Below, piece by piece: positions 33,321-44,217 of a stretch of DNA of 64,000 bases. Position numbers and translations under genes: made by a program. The notes under the pieces are model-generated. The model searched no databases. It was not told the origin of the DNA and saw only the letters and a program-made list of their open reading frames with translations. Origin of the DNA: Spirometra erinaceieuropaei (taxonomy: Eukaryota; Platyhelminthes; Cestoda; Diphyllobothriidea; Diphyllobothriidae); NCBI GenBank assembly GCA_902702965.1, contig CACRXP010000706.1, positions 139,286 through 203,285 on the forward strand. Reading direction: 5' to 3'. Every line of letters starts with the position of its first letter. Position 1 is the first letter of the stretch.

Positions 33321-33608
33321 CGCTTTATATTTCCTTAGAAATTATCTACGAAACTGGAGTAGATCAGTTTATTCAATTTCTATAGGCTCAGACCGAGAAT
33401 TTTATGTAGATAATTTCTGAGGAAATTAGAAAGCGACAATTTATAAATTGTGGTATCTACCAGAAAACACACGGGGAATGCTGGGGGGACCCACTGACCA
33501 GCCTAACCCCCCGCAGCTGCGCCATGCCGCGGCGGAATATCGGCGAAACACGCGTGTAGGGGCTTTTGGCTAGTACCTGTGCTGTTATTATGGTATCACC
33601 TTACCCTA
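33321..33608 (+). repeat. Family R copy 2 with an adjoining hairpin
   Basis: Left part is a hairpin: GTCGCTTTATATTTCCTTAG, then AAATTATCTAC (33321-33352), against GTAGATAATTTCTGAGGAAA, then TTAGAAAGCGAC (33405-33436). The R hammerhead region follows, nearly identical to copy 1. The arms are R linker sequence in opposite orientations. Confidence 0.75.
33490..33565 (+). ncRNA. Hammerhead-like motif, family R copy 2 (core mutated)
   Basis: CTGACCA at 33494-33500 (the G of CTGANGA is C), helix II GCCTA with TCGGC (33540-33544), GAAA 33545-33548, perfect loop-less helix III CACG/CGTG, then TA. The changed G8 would abolish catalysis in known hammerheads. Confidence 0.5.
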
Positions 33609-34487
33609 AATTGACCTATCGCATAATAATAAATACGTTCAGTTTGCCATATACTTGAAACCAGTCTCCTTATTCGAGCAGACCAAGTATACTGAACGTG
33701 CTGAAAAAACTCATCGCTCCAATAACCTGTAGGACCAGGAATTTTAACAAAAACATAAGGATATTTTCATCACATTGTCTTCATATTTTATGCTCGAAGA
33801 AAATGTGCATTTAGGTTTTAAACAAGTTTCCAATTATGAGATTTTTAAGACCGTGTGATGTCCTTGCATGCAAGACCGCACATGTCCGTTTACTCATGCT
33901 CCTCATGAAATGTACAACACAGCCCGGATCCAGTACAAAATTTCATGAACTTTATGTGGTATCTTCTTAAAGGCATAGAGGAATATATAATTTTCCTTAC
34001 GCGGAAAGCATGCACCTTGTAGACTGAAAGTGCTGAACGCTAGTGCAGTGGCAGATCAGGCTGAAAATTATTCCGGAAGCGACAAACTTTCCAAAAACCT
34101 AAATACACACTTTCATTAAGCATAAAATATGAAGACAATGTGATTTCCTACCAAACGAACAAAAGAAAGTATATTTTTGTGCATGTTTTCTATGAAGTAT
34201 ATTTGTATTTATAGGACTATCGAAAATCAATAGGAAAAATGCATGCTACTTACGTAGTCATTTTTTTTACCAAGTGTGGTTTCTGCAGGAGGTCAAAAGA
34301 AGTGCATTCAAAAGCCGACATCCTGGCGAGTCCGAAATGTTATAGGGCTATGCTGCATGATAATCAGTATAACAACCCCACTTAAGTAATCCTTCCTAAT
34401 CGGGAACGCATTCCAGGGTTTTCGGTCAACATTTCATGAGATCGGTCACAATGGGGAGGCTGGGTCACAACAGTCTCACTGACTCAC

Positions 34488-35007
34488 CCTGGACTGTTTC
34501 CATATTAGCGTCAGTAGGGCCAGCTGGATTGAACCAGCCCTCACTGTTGGCCTTGCCAGCCCTCTGGAGGCCCCCCGCTGGACCACCGCCTTCTCGCCGT
34601 GTGCCCATGCGGGGAGTACATCGGGGTGGCAGGAGGGCAGAGGCCGCAGGTGTTGCAGCCGTGGTGCTCGGGGGACTCACAGCAGCGGTGAATGAGGCCG
34701 TTGGTGGGGGAGCAGTCTCCTGCTGATTGTCACGTTGCAGGGCGCTGGAGTAGAGACGTTTCACGTAGGCCAAGTTGCTGCAGTGGAGGGCGAGAGATTG
34801 CATCAGATGACTCAGCCGAACCAACTCCGCGTCAACGAGGTCTTTTTTCTGACTCTTTATGCCAGCTTTCTTCTGGTTGCCATTCACCGCAGCATTGTTC
34901 TCCTTGGGTTCGTGATCGCTGCCGAGGAAGCCGCCAGTTGTCAGAGCAGTCCAGTTAAGTTTGTCAGTGGCGTTAGCCAATTTGCAGCCGGGATCACTTT
35001 CACCCTC
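34488..35007 (-). CDS. PDZRN3: PDZRN-type gene, exon with probable coiled coil
   Basis: Acceptor CCTTCCTGCAG|GAGGG, donor CCAGG|GTGAGT, phase 0 to phase 1. Begins EGESDPGCKLANATDKLNW. The segment KKDLVDAELVRLSHLMQSLA, then LHCSNLAYVKRLY, has heptad-like spacing and corresponds to the vertebrate [20 protein letters not shown] region. The Ala/Thr/Pro-rich remainder is low complexity. The vertebrate CERFRELLELK segment before it has no counterpart that I could find. The donor lies only 40 bases from the end of a family P copy, and no other cassette separates them. Confidence 0.8.
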
Positions 35008-36460
35008 CTGCAGGAAGGAATTGCAATAAATTAGATACTTTTAAGTGCATGTCTGGAAAGAGAGCATACACAGGATCAGAATTAAATGTCAAGAGTTAAA
35101 ATAAAATGCTGCTGAGCTGCAGATGCGAGGGCGGTTCGGCAAAATAAAAGTGCACTTCTAAATTACAATTTAAAAATCAACAGGCTGGCGACAGATGCAT
35201 TCGGGAAGCCAGCGAGTCGGTTTGCGCCCATTCCTGCATAAAGCGTAGACCCTGTTTACGCAGGATTTGATGGAGTTCCCTGGATAACAGTTTAGTTTGC
35301 TTCGACCACGATGCAAAGCTGGGATGTTGACAGTGTGTGCGTGTATGGGCGCCTGGCGTCGCATTTGTTTATGGGTGATTCACGCCCCGCCCACCGTTCC
35401 CCGCTCCAGGCCCTACTCCACTCGGGGCCAAATTTTCTCCCTCTACAAAGCTCTAAACGCCGAGGCTCGTAAAGGTCAGAACTAAAGGTGAATCTTCTCT
35501 TGGATTTTGAATGTCAAGCCCACTACAGTGCACACTGTATGTGCATCTTAAAAAGAAAAAAAAATAGCGAAATATCTGGCGTTAGAAAAGGAGCCAGGAC
35601 ACGTTCGAAAGGCACAAAAGTGGACTACATAGAGAATAGATTTTCCTAACGATTAGCCCACTTTTACGGCCACGGGGAAATACAGAAATCAAGGAGGAAC
35701 CATCTCTGGGGACGTTTGTTTGAGTAATTATCAGTCTCCAGTGTTAAGCCATCAAGCTCAAGCACTTTTAGGATATTGCGTAAACTTGTGCTATGAACGT
35801 AATACCTGGATGCTACTCACATTCTATCTTAAAAGTTTTCAGGTGTTAATTATTGAGGTCTTTGAGTAAAGATCATAAAATATCATCTGATAATCCCCCT
35901 TCCGTAAAGTAAATTGAAGAACACGTTTGAATTTCAGCACATTCAGAGGGCACTATCGTTTTCTTCAAATACACACGACAGTTAACCGCGCTGGCACACG
36001 GAGGTTCACGTAGAATTTTTATATTTCTCTTCGTAAAGCACATCCAGAATAACTCCCTACGTTGTTGATTTGAAAAAAAAGACAAAATAGTATTGGAAGA
36101 ATGAGAAAGAGACGTAGCAGGAGAGAGTCCTTATCGGACTATTTTCCTGTTAAAGCCTTCAGAGACGGAATGACTTTCCAGAGTCATGCAGATTCGACAG
36201 TCTCATATGGTGTCGACTTCCTTTTTGCATGGCAACAGGGTCTTCACAAGACAGTTACTTATTAACACCGCATATTGCAAGGTCTTACGGTAACGCCCAA
36301 TGGGGACATGGAGGGAACAGCATAAAGATGGAATTCCCTAACTATGCATGAAGTATGATCCCTTCATACTGATTAGTTTATACGTACGTAGTTGGCACAG
36401 TGTAATTCCAAACATGTTCATCAAACACAGAACGGCTGCTCATAAATCACTGGCAAGGTG
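35008..36460. other. Intron sequence, nothing recognised
   Basis: A frame near 35300-35180 on the minus strand (RELHQILRKQGLRFMQEWAQ) looks protein-like but ends in a stop and has no matching splice phase, so it is not called. Confidence 0.4.
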
Positions 36461-36461
36461 T

Positions 36462-36707
36462 AGGTACGTAGCCCCACCTGATGGATGCAATACTGTTGGA
36501 GTCGGAGTTAGGGCTTAGGGTTAGGGCAACCATTCTCAACCACTCAAAGTACAACCGTGCACTTCCAATAGCTTTTCTTTTTGCATACAACTACTTGACC
36601 TCGTCGCCTGTGCGTTCTCCGGCTCCATGTGCGAAAACTCCTATTACCACCGGTCCCGTATTACAGGCGGCTGGGGTTTGTTTACTTCAGGTGGGGCTAC
36701 ATAACCA
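36462..36707 (-). mobile_element. Family M element (copy 2, reversed, about 246 bp)
   Basis: Ends AGGTACGTAGCCCCACCTGA and TCAGGTGGGGCTACATAACC. Read on the minus strand: AGTAAACAAACCCCAGCCGC, TGTAATACGGGACCGGTGGT, ACTTGACC-region, then a short CCCTAACCCTAAGCCC tract before the end. Confidence 0.85.
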
Positions 36708-36894
36708 CATCTGGTCAAATCACTTGTTTCCTTCCCAAGTGATTTAACCAAGCTTAGCGGAAAGAGAATGAAAGGACAGAGAAGCTTATTTTAGAAGGAT
36801 TTTATGAAGACACTTTACATTTCAGACCGACACAGGAATGTAACTTCCCGTATGACGGGTGGCTTTGCACTAAATACAAAGAGGTACCTCTTGC

Positions 36895-36972
36895 AGTGAC
36901 CTAACTTAAATCCCAACCCTAACTGTAGCCCTGACCCAAATCCCCACCCAAACGTTAACTCTAACCCTTTTT
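36895..36972. repeat. Degenerate CCCTAA-type tract
   Basis: CCCAACCCTAACTGTAGCCC, then ACCCAAATCCCCACCC and TTAACTCTAACCC. Confidence 0.6.
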
Positions 36973-37189
36973 GGAATTTATGACAAGGCCACCTATTGCA
37001 CACGGGCCATATTCCCTCGTCCAGTCCATTTTGTAACGCATAAAACCCGTTTTCGGAAGTGCTCTGGCGCCTCTTCAGAGAATTTTGGTGAATGTGCCAT
37101 TTGTATTCTAAAGCCCTAGAATTTTACTGATCTACAATAATTAAGAAGTAAACGCGATCAGAGACTGTGCCCTAGGGAAGAAGGAGACT

Positions 37190-37252
37190 CGTTCGCTCGA
37201 ACAAGAGCTTTTTTCGTCTAACGTTTCGGATTCCTGCCCGAACGCAACATCG
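37190..37252 (-). mobile_element. Penelope-like element end, degraded (copy D)
   Basis: The minus strand reads GGAATCCGAAACGTTAGACG, then AAAAAAGCTCTTGTTC. The expected CTGATGA is replaced by CCGATGT, so the hammerhead core is lost. Confidence 0.55.
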
Positions 37253-38075
37253 GCTCTACTATGAAACATTGAAAATCAGGCACAAATACAGTTTTTAAAG
37301 TCGTCCAGCTGATGTTTATACGTCTTATAACTGTTTACCGAACACATAAACTTTGAGTCAGTTTCAAAAATGTCGTTAAATTTTTGAAATCCGGATCCAT
37401 AAGCAGAAAGAAAAAATGAAAAAGTGCTTACCACGCAATACTGAAAGGAGGATGACGACGCGCCCTATTTTATAAACAAAACGTCGGCCATAAACCTGCG
37501 AGTCGGAGTTATATCTGCCTAATGGACGTGGTTAGAAGTTCCTGGTCTTCACTAGCACACCATAGTATGACGGTTAGTCCGTGAGCGCGTGGGAGCTTTA
37601 GCCACATGACAGTCAGACTACAGTGTAACAACCGGCATAAAACCTCTATTTTCTGAACGCATCGTCCCACATATGGCAAACATTCTGACGCAGCTAAAAT
37701 TAATTATTAGCGGGAGCATAAAACTACCGGATTGGCCAGCTGTATGAGACTAACAAAAAGAAGCCTACTAACCTTTGGCGAAGTCTCAGACCCTAGTTCA
37801 ATGAAAATGAGATATATACATATCAAGTAATTAGTGCTGAAGCGGTTAATTTATCAAACGGCACACTGGACGACCTAATTCGCGGAGGGTCCTAATCATA
37901 AAGGTGTAAATTTATTTATTCGTGGGAATTTAGTTATAAAACTTCATACTACTCCAAGTCAGATGTGCAGATTCAGAAAACGATGGATTTGGGAAAAGTT
38001 ACTCTTTCAAGATCCTTCAAAGACAGGAGCCACTTTTGTGTGTACAGTCGCCAAACTGGGACAGTAGGTTTATTT

Positions 38076-38117
38076 GCCTGAGCTTTCGAACTCGAACTAG
38101 AGTTCATCATCAGAGGC
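38076..38117 (-). ncRNA. Hammerhead-like motif, Penelope copy A left arm
   Basis: On the minus strand: helix I GCCT with AGGC, CTGATGA (38113-38107), one extra T, helix II GAACTC with GAGTTC (six Watson-Crick pairs), GAAA (38087-38084), then GCTC. Confidence 0.6.
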
Positions 38118-38353
38118 TACTCGAGTGCAGCAAATTGTGAACATATATAACGTTCGTCTTTGCGGGGGGGGAGGGGGAGTACGTCCGTGGCTAGGTAGGG
38201 TTGGTGCCGCCTGGTCCACGGTGTTCCCCCGGCGTGGTGACGCCGTTTGTACTTCGCGACGGTGTGAGCTGCGCCACCTAGCTGCGTGGGCGGAGCGCGT
38301 GATAACACGCAGGCAAATCGATAGTCTATCGAATCCCGTGCCAAAACTGTCCT

Positions 38354-38710
38354 TGCCACTACACAGGCCAGACAGGACGACGTCTGAGCTCACGAATACT
38401 TGAGCACAAACGGGCCGTTCGGAGAGGCGGCCCACTGTCTCAAGTAGCCACTCACACGCTCGAGGAAGGGCATGAGTTCGACTTCGCCAACACGCGGATA
38501 TTGGCGCGAGCCGGCAACAAGACAGGGCGAGAGCTGTTGGAGGCGTGGGTGTCGGACACCAACTCTATTAACAGACACATCGATTTGCCTGCGTGTTATC
38601 ACGCGCTCCGCCCACGCAGCCAGGTGGCGCAGCTCACACCGTCGCGAAGTACAAACGGCGCCACCACGCCGGGGGAACACCGTGGACCAGGCGGCACAAA
38701 GCCTACCTAG
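38354..38710 (+). pseudogene. Penelope-like GIY-YIG endonuclease domain, C-terminal fragment
   Basis: Open frame with CHYTGQTGRRLSSRILEHKR, then AVRRGGPLSQVATHTLEEGH and EFDF, and LLEAWVSDTNSINRHIDLP. It carries the YxGxTGRxLxxRxxEH motif of GIY-YIG nucleases in Penelope-like elements, the His-x-Phe step and the conserved ExW..NSINRH ending. The upstream reverse transcriptase is absent: the left inverted arm replaces it. The frame ends at a stop at 38710, just before the terminal repeat with the hammerhead segment. Confidence 0.85.
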
Positions 38711-38782
38711 CCACGGACGTACTCCCCCTCCCCTCCGCAAGGATGAACGATATACATGTTCACAATTTGCTGCACTCGAGTA

Positions 38783-38824
38783 GCCTCTGATGATGAACTC
38801 TAGTTCGAGTTCGAAAGCTCAGGC
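38783..38824 (+). ncRNA. Hammerhead-like motif, Penelope copy A right arm
   Basis: Helix I GCCT (38783-38786) with AGGC (38821-38824), CTGATGA 38787-38793, one extra T, helix II GAACTC with GAGTTC, GAAA, GCTC with expected cleavage after the C at 38820. All core bases are present. An AATAAA follows at 38826-38831, one base after helix I. Confidence 0.62.
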
Positions 38825-38849
38825 AAATAAACCTACTGTCTCAGTGATC

Positions 38850-39510
38850 GTGCCTTCGCCCTCTTTTAAACAAGAACCTGGGATGCGCATATTCTCTTCC
38901 ATTCGTGAGTTGCCAAACTGTTCAATCAGGCCTCGTCCAGTTTTAGTGACGGCCAGGTCTTTTCCGCTGGAATTATGTGGGACCACCATCCAACGTTACC
39001 CAGTTGAGAGATGAGGAAGTGTTCTATCAAAAGCAGACCAAATGCGGTTTGGGCACTCGCGATCTTCAGCGGGCCGGAGATTGGATAGAATTGCAGGCTG
39101 TCAAGTCGGGTCTACCAATACTAGAATTTTTAAACCTCTACTGCAGCTGATAGGGAAAGGTTTCAAAAAGCCGTTCGGCCTTCCAAGCTAAAGGAAGATG
39201 CTTTGTGTCTGGCGGTTAAGAGGATTAAGGCCGCCGTCTCACGCTTGATCAGAGAGGTGGAACCAGCCAAGGTATATTGTCCCGTGGGGATGAGTGAGAA
39301 GATTGCGACCAGACCCCCCATTGGCTACAACGTTCCGCCGTCCTCCGTCAGAGTTGGTCAACATCAACCATAAGCCAGTTACAAAGGGAGGACTGGTAAC
39401 TGTTGATAACGCGAGCGACTATAGAGAAGATGACGCTTTTACATCTTTGTACTCATCATGCTGCCTGGTCACCGATAAACGCCTGTGGGCCACGTTTCCA
39501 TGAGCGTGAA
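38850..39510 (+). other. Possible decayed Penelope-like coding sequence
   Basis: Frames such as KPVTKGGLVTVDNASDYRED near 39370-39430 faintly resemble the N-terminal ADKGG...DY region of Penelope reverse transcriptases. The position just after a terminal repeat would fit a second element. Weak. Confidence 0.3.
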
Positions 39511-40189
39511 ATATAGAGTGAATCACTTCTTCCTGTCCTGACTGGTTAGGCTAGTGGAGGATAAAACTAGTTTGAAATCAAACACTGAAGATAGGCAAGG
39601 TATGGTAGGCGCCAAAACTCACAAAATGTAGACCCAAATTTGGGGGATATTTTCTGGTAGAAGAGATGATTTAAACATTTTTGCGAGAGTGATTGACATG
39701 AAGGTGATTCATACAAGGCAGTAGGCTGATGTTTAATTTGGCATCCATAAAGCCACCAAAGTAAATTCTAGTCAAAGAAGTCAATTATTCAAACTGTATG
39801 TATTTTTCCACTAATTTTTATACCGGACCGATTTATTCATAATTCAAGGGGATGCAAGAAAACTCCCTTCCTGAAATTCTTTTGTGTAAAGCTAGGTCTT
39901 ATGACATTTTTACGTGGTTGGAGGGGGGTTTATTTTGATTATTCAAAGTTTTTTACTTCGGAGACTACTTGGGATGGGTTTATGATTACTTCCGCGGCAT
40001 TCACCCGTTTGTAATGCTGGCTTCAAATTCTACAGAGTTACAGTACCCCATGCAGACCAGGAAGTTCCTTCATAGAATCATGGGAGGTTCAGTTGGCAAT
40101 ACGAACAGTGTAAATTGTGTATAACAGGCAATTTAAGTTACGAAACACTAGCTGAAATGCTACAATATGATTCCGGCTAAAAGGGATAA

Positions 40190-40930
40190 CCAGAGTAAGA
40201 CTGCAATACTTATTTGAATGCGAAACAAACCCAGGATATTTCATTCACGTCAAAACGCTGGTTTTTGAACACACATCTTCCTGGCCACTTTGGAAAAGGG
40301 CACTCATCAAAAACTGACCATTTAGTTAGTAGGAATTTTCCCATTGACCTTACTGAGTCTTCACAAATTCAAACATATTCTACGGAATGCATAAAAACAA
40401 TTTTTCGCATATCCTTTTGCAGAACATTTCGTCTTATTTAAATTTTCCGCCTAAAGTGAAAGAGCCTTTTGGTTTTACGAAGTCTTTCCAGCGCCCTAGT
40501 AATGTTAATTGCCTCCTTCGACCGAACTACAGGCTAGAGCGGTCCCCAACTTTATTAAAAAAGACCATATGCCATTCACGAAATGCGCTTAAAAAGGCAA
40601 AGTCAATAAACGGGCACACACGATGCTGCTAGGACAAACACTTCACGGACTTTTTGAAAAGCAAAAAGATGGTCATTCTTGAAGTAGAAAGTACGAACAC
40701 AACAGAGATGACTACAAAGTTATTCTAATCTAACACTTCTACCAAATATAGTTTGATTTATACGGACATCGGAAGTTGGTCGAAGAAAATCGCAGTAAAT
40801 GAGTAGCGAGTTCCGGGGTGAGTGGGTTTCGCAGGTTGTCTAAAAGACGTGTGTTTAAAAGCCATAATTCTGGCCTATATCGTGGCATAAAGTTTCATGC
40901 TGCTCAGCATTGCAGTTCAAATCCAATAAT
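40190..40930. mobile_element. Family P element, highly diverged
   Basis: TTTTCCCATTGACC, CACAAATTCAAACATATTCT and GCATAAAAACAATTTTTCGC on the left, and GAAGAAAATCGCAGTAAATG and AAAGACGTGTGTTTAAAAGC on the right, follow the order of P landmarks with many changes. Ends are not recognisable. Confidence 0.4.
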
Positions 40931-40954
40931 CTTTCCTGAGTAAAATCGCACGGT

Positions 40955-41135
40955 AGGGCAAAGGGAGCACTGCCCTCGTACTACGGGTTGCCATGCGCAA
41001 CGTTCCAAAGGTGTTAGAGTTACGGATACGAGGGACAGCGCTGGAGTTAGGGTTAGAGGTAGAGACGCGGGAGAAGGTGATGTCCTGGAATTTAGCCCAA
41101 GGCTGTCCGCAGTAGGGGTGAGTCCACGTCCCCGT
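40955..41135 (-). repeat. Family N fragment with telomere-like unit
   Basis: GGAATTTAGCCCAAGGCTGTC, reverse orientation of the ACAGATGGCTTTGGGTCAAAT/ACAGGTGGCCTTGGGCTAAA blocks at 44690 and 59870, with GGAGTTAGGGTTAGAGG beside it. Confidence 0.5.
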
Positions 41136-41750
41136 GTCGGACCGAATCACATTTTACAGCTTTAGTTAATGTTCGCTGATTGAGGTCACCCATTTTATTT
41201 CAAAGCCACCATGTATATGTAAGACCGCTGACAGAAGGTAGTGTATGCCTTAAAGCTGAATATAAACCCAGACCTATGCAATTTTTTATAAAACGAGCAT
41301 TAAAGTGAATATTTGTGCACTTCATGCGTTTTGCATTTTTTTCACGTAGGTTGGGTCTATATTCAGTTGGCTACGGTGGCCAAGTATATCTCCGTTCGCC
41401 TTGCGTTTAGCTAGCCAATGAGATATAATGACGAGAGGAGAATGTGGGGTCAGTGGGACGCTAGTTACCAACGCTATCCCGAAGTGATGATGGCCATAGT
41501 CAATTTCATCGAATAAAAACGGGGTGCATGCCTGTTGGAATATACTACCACCCACACGATTTTGTCTCCTAGCTCAATCTCACCCATAGGTCTGTCTTTC
41601 ACGCTTTAAATCCACAAAGCTAAAACAATCCTGGCAGTGGTTCCTTTTCCAATGGCATAAACTGCCGTAAAAAGTACCCAGGATAGGATATATTATCATA
41701 AAAAAGCCCCTGCTGAAATGAAGGCTGAAAAAAGAAACAAATAAAAGTAC

Positions 41751-41816
41751 CTGTTCTGAACTCTCGGCGGTTCGGACGCTTTCATCCGTTGTGCGACCCA
41801 TGCCTGAATCCTGATC
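41751..41816 (-). CDS. PDZRN3: PDZRN-type gene, 22-codon exon
   Basis: Acceptor TCCTTTCTTTTAG|GATCAG, donor GAACAG|GTACTT, phase 0 on both sides, 66 bases. It encodes DQDSGMGRTTDESVRTAESS then EQ. Vertebrate PDZRN3 has [20 protein letters not shown] at the equivalent place after PDZ2. The near-identity of this short motif, with clean splice sites, is what ties the exons on either side into one gene. Confidence 0.88.
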
Positions 41817-42372
41817 CTAAAAGAAAGGAGAGGGGAAATTCAGTTTTTCAAGTTACAACTGATTTGAATTCTCATCGGCGATGGAGTCTAGTAAGTCAGG
41901 TGATCGAATAGATATCTATTAGTCCATCGAAGTCTGCCTCACCGTATACTATGTCTAAAAAAACTAGTCGAAACAGGTGGGTACTTTATCTATGCTGCCC
42001 TAAGGCCACGAAGGGTGGTTTAAGAGTACAGTTATCAGAAGAGGCGCCGAATAACGGCTTATTTATACTGTGGCTTTATCAGCAAGAATTTCACTGAAAG
42101 AATGCACATAGGTCAACATCTAACAAAATAGTTAGTAACTGAGTTGGAACTTGGGCCCAGCTTTTATGTAATTTACCATTAAACAGCTTGGGACTGGAAT
42201 GAGCGTTTCAGGCGGTCCCTGGCATTTCACTCAGGTTCGCTTCATTTGCAGTAAAAATCTCATGACTGGAAAGTTGCGGAAATCGTGAATGATCACGTCT
42301 TATGGAAGTGATTCAACTAGATTTCAGGATGCAATAAGACTTTCCGTCCTGCATAAGGATCACGGTCACACA

Positions 42373-42608
42373 TGGTTATGCAGTCCCACCTGAAGTAAAC
42401 AAACTCCAGCCACTTGTAGTACGGGACCAGTGGTAATAGGGGTTTTTACAGGTGGGGTCGGAGAACGCACAGGCGACGAGGTCAAGTAGTTGTATGCAAA
42501 ATGAAAAGCTATTGCGCGGTTGTACTTTGAGTGGCTGAGAAATAGTTGCCCTAGCCACTAACTCTAACCCCTAACAGTATTGTTTTCATCAGGTGCGGCT
42601 AAACAAAC
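42373..42608 (+). mobile_element. Family M element (copy 3)
   Basis: Ends TGGTTATGCAGTCCCACCTG and CAGGTGCGGCTAAACAAACA. Interior AGTAAACAAACTCCAGCC, GTACGGGACCAGTGGTAAT, TACTTTGAGTGGCTGAGAAA, then CTAACTCTAACCCCTAACAG. About 236 bp. Confidence 0.85.
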
Positions 42609-42787
42609 ACATCTTATCATGATCATATTGGTCAACGCCAAACTCACGTGACCATGGGACCTTTTCTTCCTAGAAAATTATCTAGGGAGCACACTCACGG
42701 GCAAAGCGAATCTCCAGAAACGGCGGCTTCTAGGCAGTTTTGAAACAAAAATTCTGACATTGCAGCCTTCCGATATGGAAAGTATCG

Positions 42788-44217
42788 ACTTGGTACAACT
42801 GTCGGTGAGGATATCTCATGTGCCCCCCCCCCCCGGAGGACAGAGAAATAGGAACGCTCTCTTGTTTTACAGGTTTTCGTACTGTAGATTTTAGGAGGGA
42901 CATCTATTTCCGTGTCTTAGCTCTAATTTAAGCCCTAATCTTAATCCTATCCCTAATCTCCCTTGGGTTAAGCGCAAGGTAACCTGTTGTAAGGGGGAAG
43001 GGGGAGATTCGCACTGCATCGGGGTTCATTAATAGCAGACCCTCTGTCTAAAAGACAGAGGTGCAACCTCAAACTTAACCCTGGTCCCAAACTTAACCCT
43101 AACGCTGCAATGACAGGGATTTCACCGGAATTTAACGCAAGGTCGCCTTTGATAAGGGATGTTCGTACCCCAATGTCCTGCCGGGGGAGGCGTAGATAAA
43201 TTCTCGCCAAACTGAGATGTTTCAAAAGATGAAACCCCACTAAGGTGGACGAAAACTACTTCAACATCCCCTCCTGTAATACAGATGTCCCTGGGCCAAA
43301 TTCCCGGATATAAGGTCTTAAAAACACCTCATAATTAGAAACCTTTTTTAAAAACCAGAAGTACCCTTTCTTCAAGCATCAGATCTAAAGGGGTCGGTAT
43401 TTTCTGCCGAATGAGCACGTGAAAGAATACTTTATTTACTATTTCTATAAACTATGTTCGAATTTGTAAGGGCGTTGAAATTCGGTGGGGAATGTCCATA
43501 CTGCCTAAGTAGGCGCCTGCTGCAGAATGTTGTTTTTGTAGGCGACCCTAATGAAGTCCGTCTATAATCTGTCGTCCTTACGTGAAGTAAATATGCTGGG
43601 GTTATGTTACACGATAACTAACTGTACGATCCTACATAGGTAACCTTCTCGAATTGAAAACACCTTTCACGAGGTAGCATTTTTACTCAACAAAGGCGAC
43701 ATGTCCCAAGGAAGCTCGATCTCCAGGTACTTCAGAGAATTCCCATGGTTCGCCTATGCGTTCCGAAGTGAAACGATTTCCTTTTATTTAAACCGCATAC
43801 AGCAGTCATATGTTTGATAAAAGCCGGCACTCTATAGCTCATCGGTTATTATTTATTCCTTGACTGTAATGGTAGTTATTAATCTATGTTCCGTGAGCGT
43901 TTATAAAAGCACAAATGATAAGGACAGAGGCTTAGGGCGTGGGATTGAGGAGAAACAAAGCACGTGAATTAACTGAGCATGAGTTGAGGGATAACGGAAA
44001 TTAAACTGTGAAAAACTCGGCGCCTCGGTGGGATTCGAACCCACGACAGTACGTGGGGGGTCAGGAAATGGGCTCAGTTTTTTGTTGGTCAAGATGAAAT
44101 GCCATGGGCACCGTTTCTGCTCACACTCAACATTTTACTTGAAAGTATCGTTTTTGTCACCGACCGTCTTCTCTGTTTTCCTGCATTTCGACAGCATACT
44201 GTCCGGCGTGTTGCTCT
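42788..44217. repeat. 1.43-kb tandem duplication, unit 1
   Basis: Begins ACTTGGTACAACTGTCGGTG, then AGGATATCTCATG. Holds family N telomere-like sequence (42900-43110), a half family P element (about 43310-43690), and a tRNA-derived SINE on the minus strand. It ends at CGGCGTGTTGCTCT, where unit 2 begins. Confidence 0.85.
43890..44100 (-). mobile_element. tRNA-derived SINE, second type (unit 1 copy)
   Basis: The minus strand has GGTTCGAATCC (44041-44031), a perfect B box, in GTCGTGGGTTCGAATCCCAC, then CGAGGCGCC. A tail region follows, ACTCATGCTCAGTTAATTC. No intact tRNA cloverleaf or clear A box, so it is not a tRNA gene. Confidence 0.6.

Larger units (their letters stand above)
33131..34447 (+). 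repeat. Tandem duplication, unit 2
   Basis: Repeats unit 1: TCAAAGCCTAGAATAGTCTG at 33160, GGACCAGGAATTTTAACA at 33742. It is interrupted by a family R insertion at about 33321-33608. Its family P part lacks the first ~300 bases (starts at about 33770) and the last dozen bases, ending at GATCGGTCAC 34438-34447. Confidence 0.8.
27862..34487. other. Intron of the PDZRN-type gene
   Basis: Holds a short family P derivative, family M, SINE S copies, and a tandem duplication containing P and R. 29230-30375 and 30800-31560 show nothing else that I recognise. Confidence 0.7.
38061..38848. mobile_element. Penelope-like element: folded-back 3' end around a GIY-YIG fragment
   Basis: Arms of about 265 bases, 38061-38325 and 38578-38848, are inverted copies with few differences. 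Shared landmarks: ACTCGAGTAGCCTCTGATGA, AACTCTAGTTCGAGTTCGAA, GTGTTATCACGCGCTCCGCC. The region between them codes the last part of a Penelope GIY-YIG endonuclease that continues into the right arm. Such inverted, 5'-truncated joins are typical of Penelope-like insertions. Confidence 0.85.

Noticed and set aside
34436..35034. Plus-strand ORFs opposite the coiled-coil exon
   Set aside because: Antisense shadows; the minus strand has the splice sites and phase agreement.
35180..35300. Minus-strand frame RELHQILRKQGLRFMQEWAQ
   Set aside because: Protein-like composition, but it ends in a stop and does not fit the phase of the adjoining PDZRN exons.
38125..38740. Several overlapping ORFs in both arms of the Penelope foldback
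   Set aside because: They come from the inverted duplication of one GC-rich end. Only the GIY-YIG frame has recognisable motifs.
44018..44060. tRNA gene on the minus strand
   Set aside because: Perfect B box but no acceptor pairing, no clear A box or anticodon arm, and it lies in a duplicated repeat; best seen as a tRNA-derived SINE.
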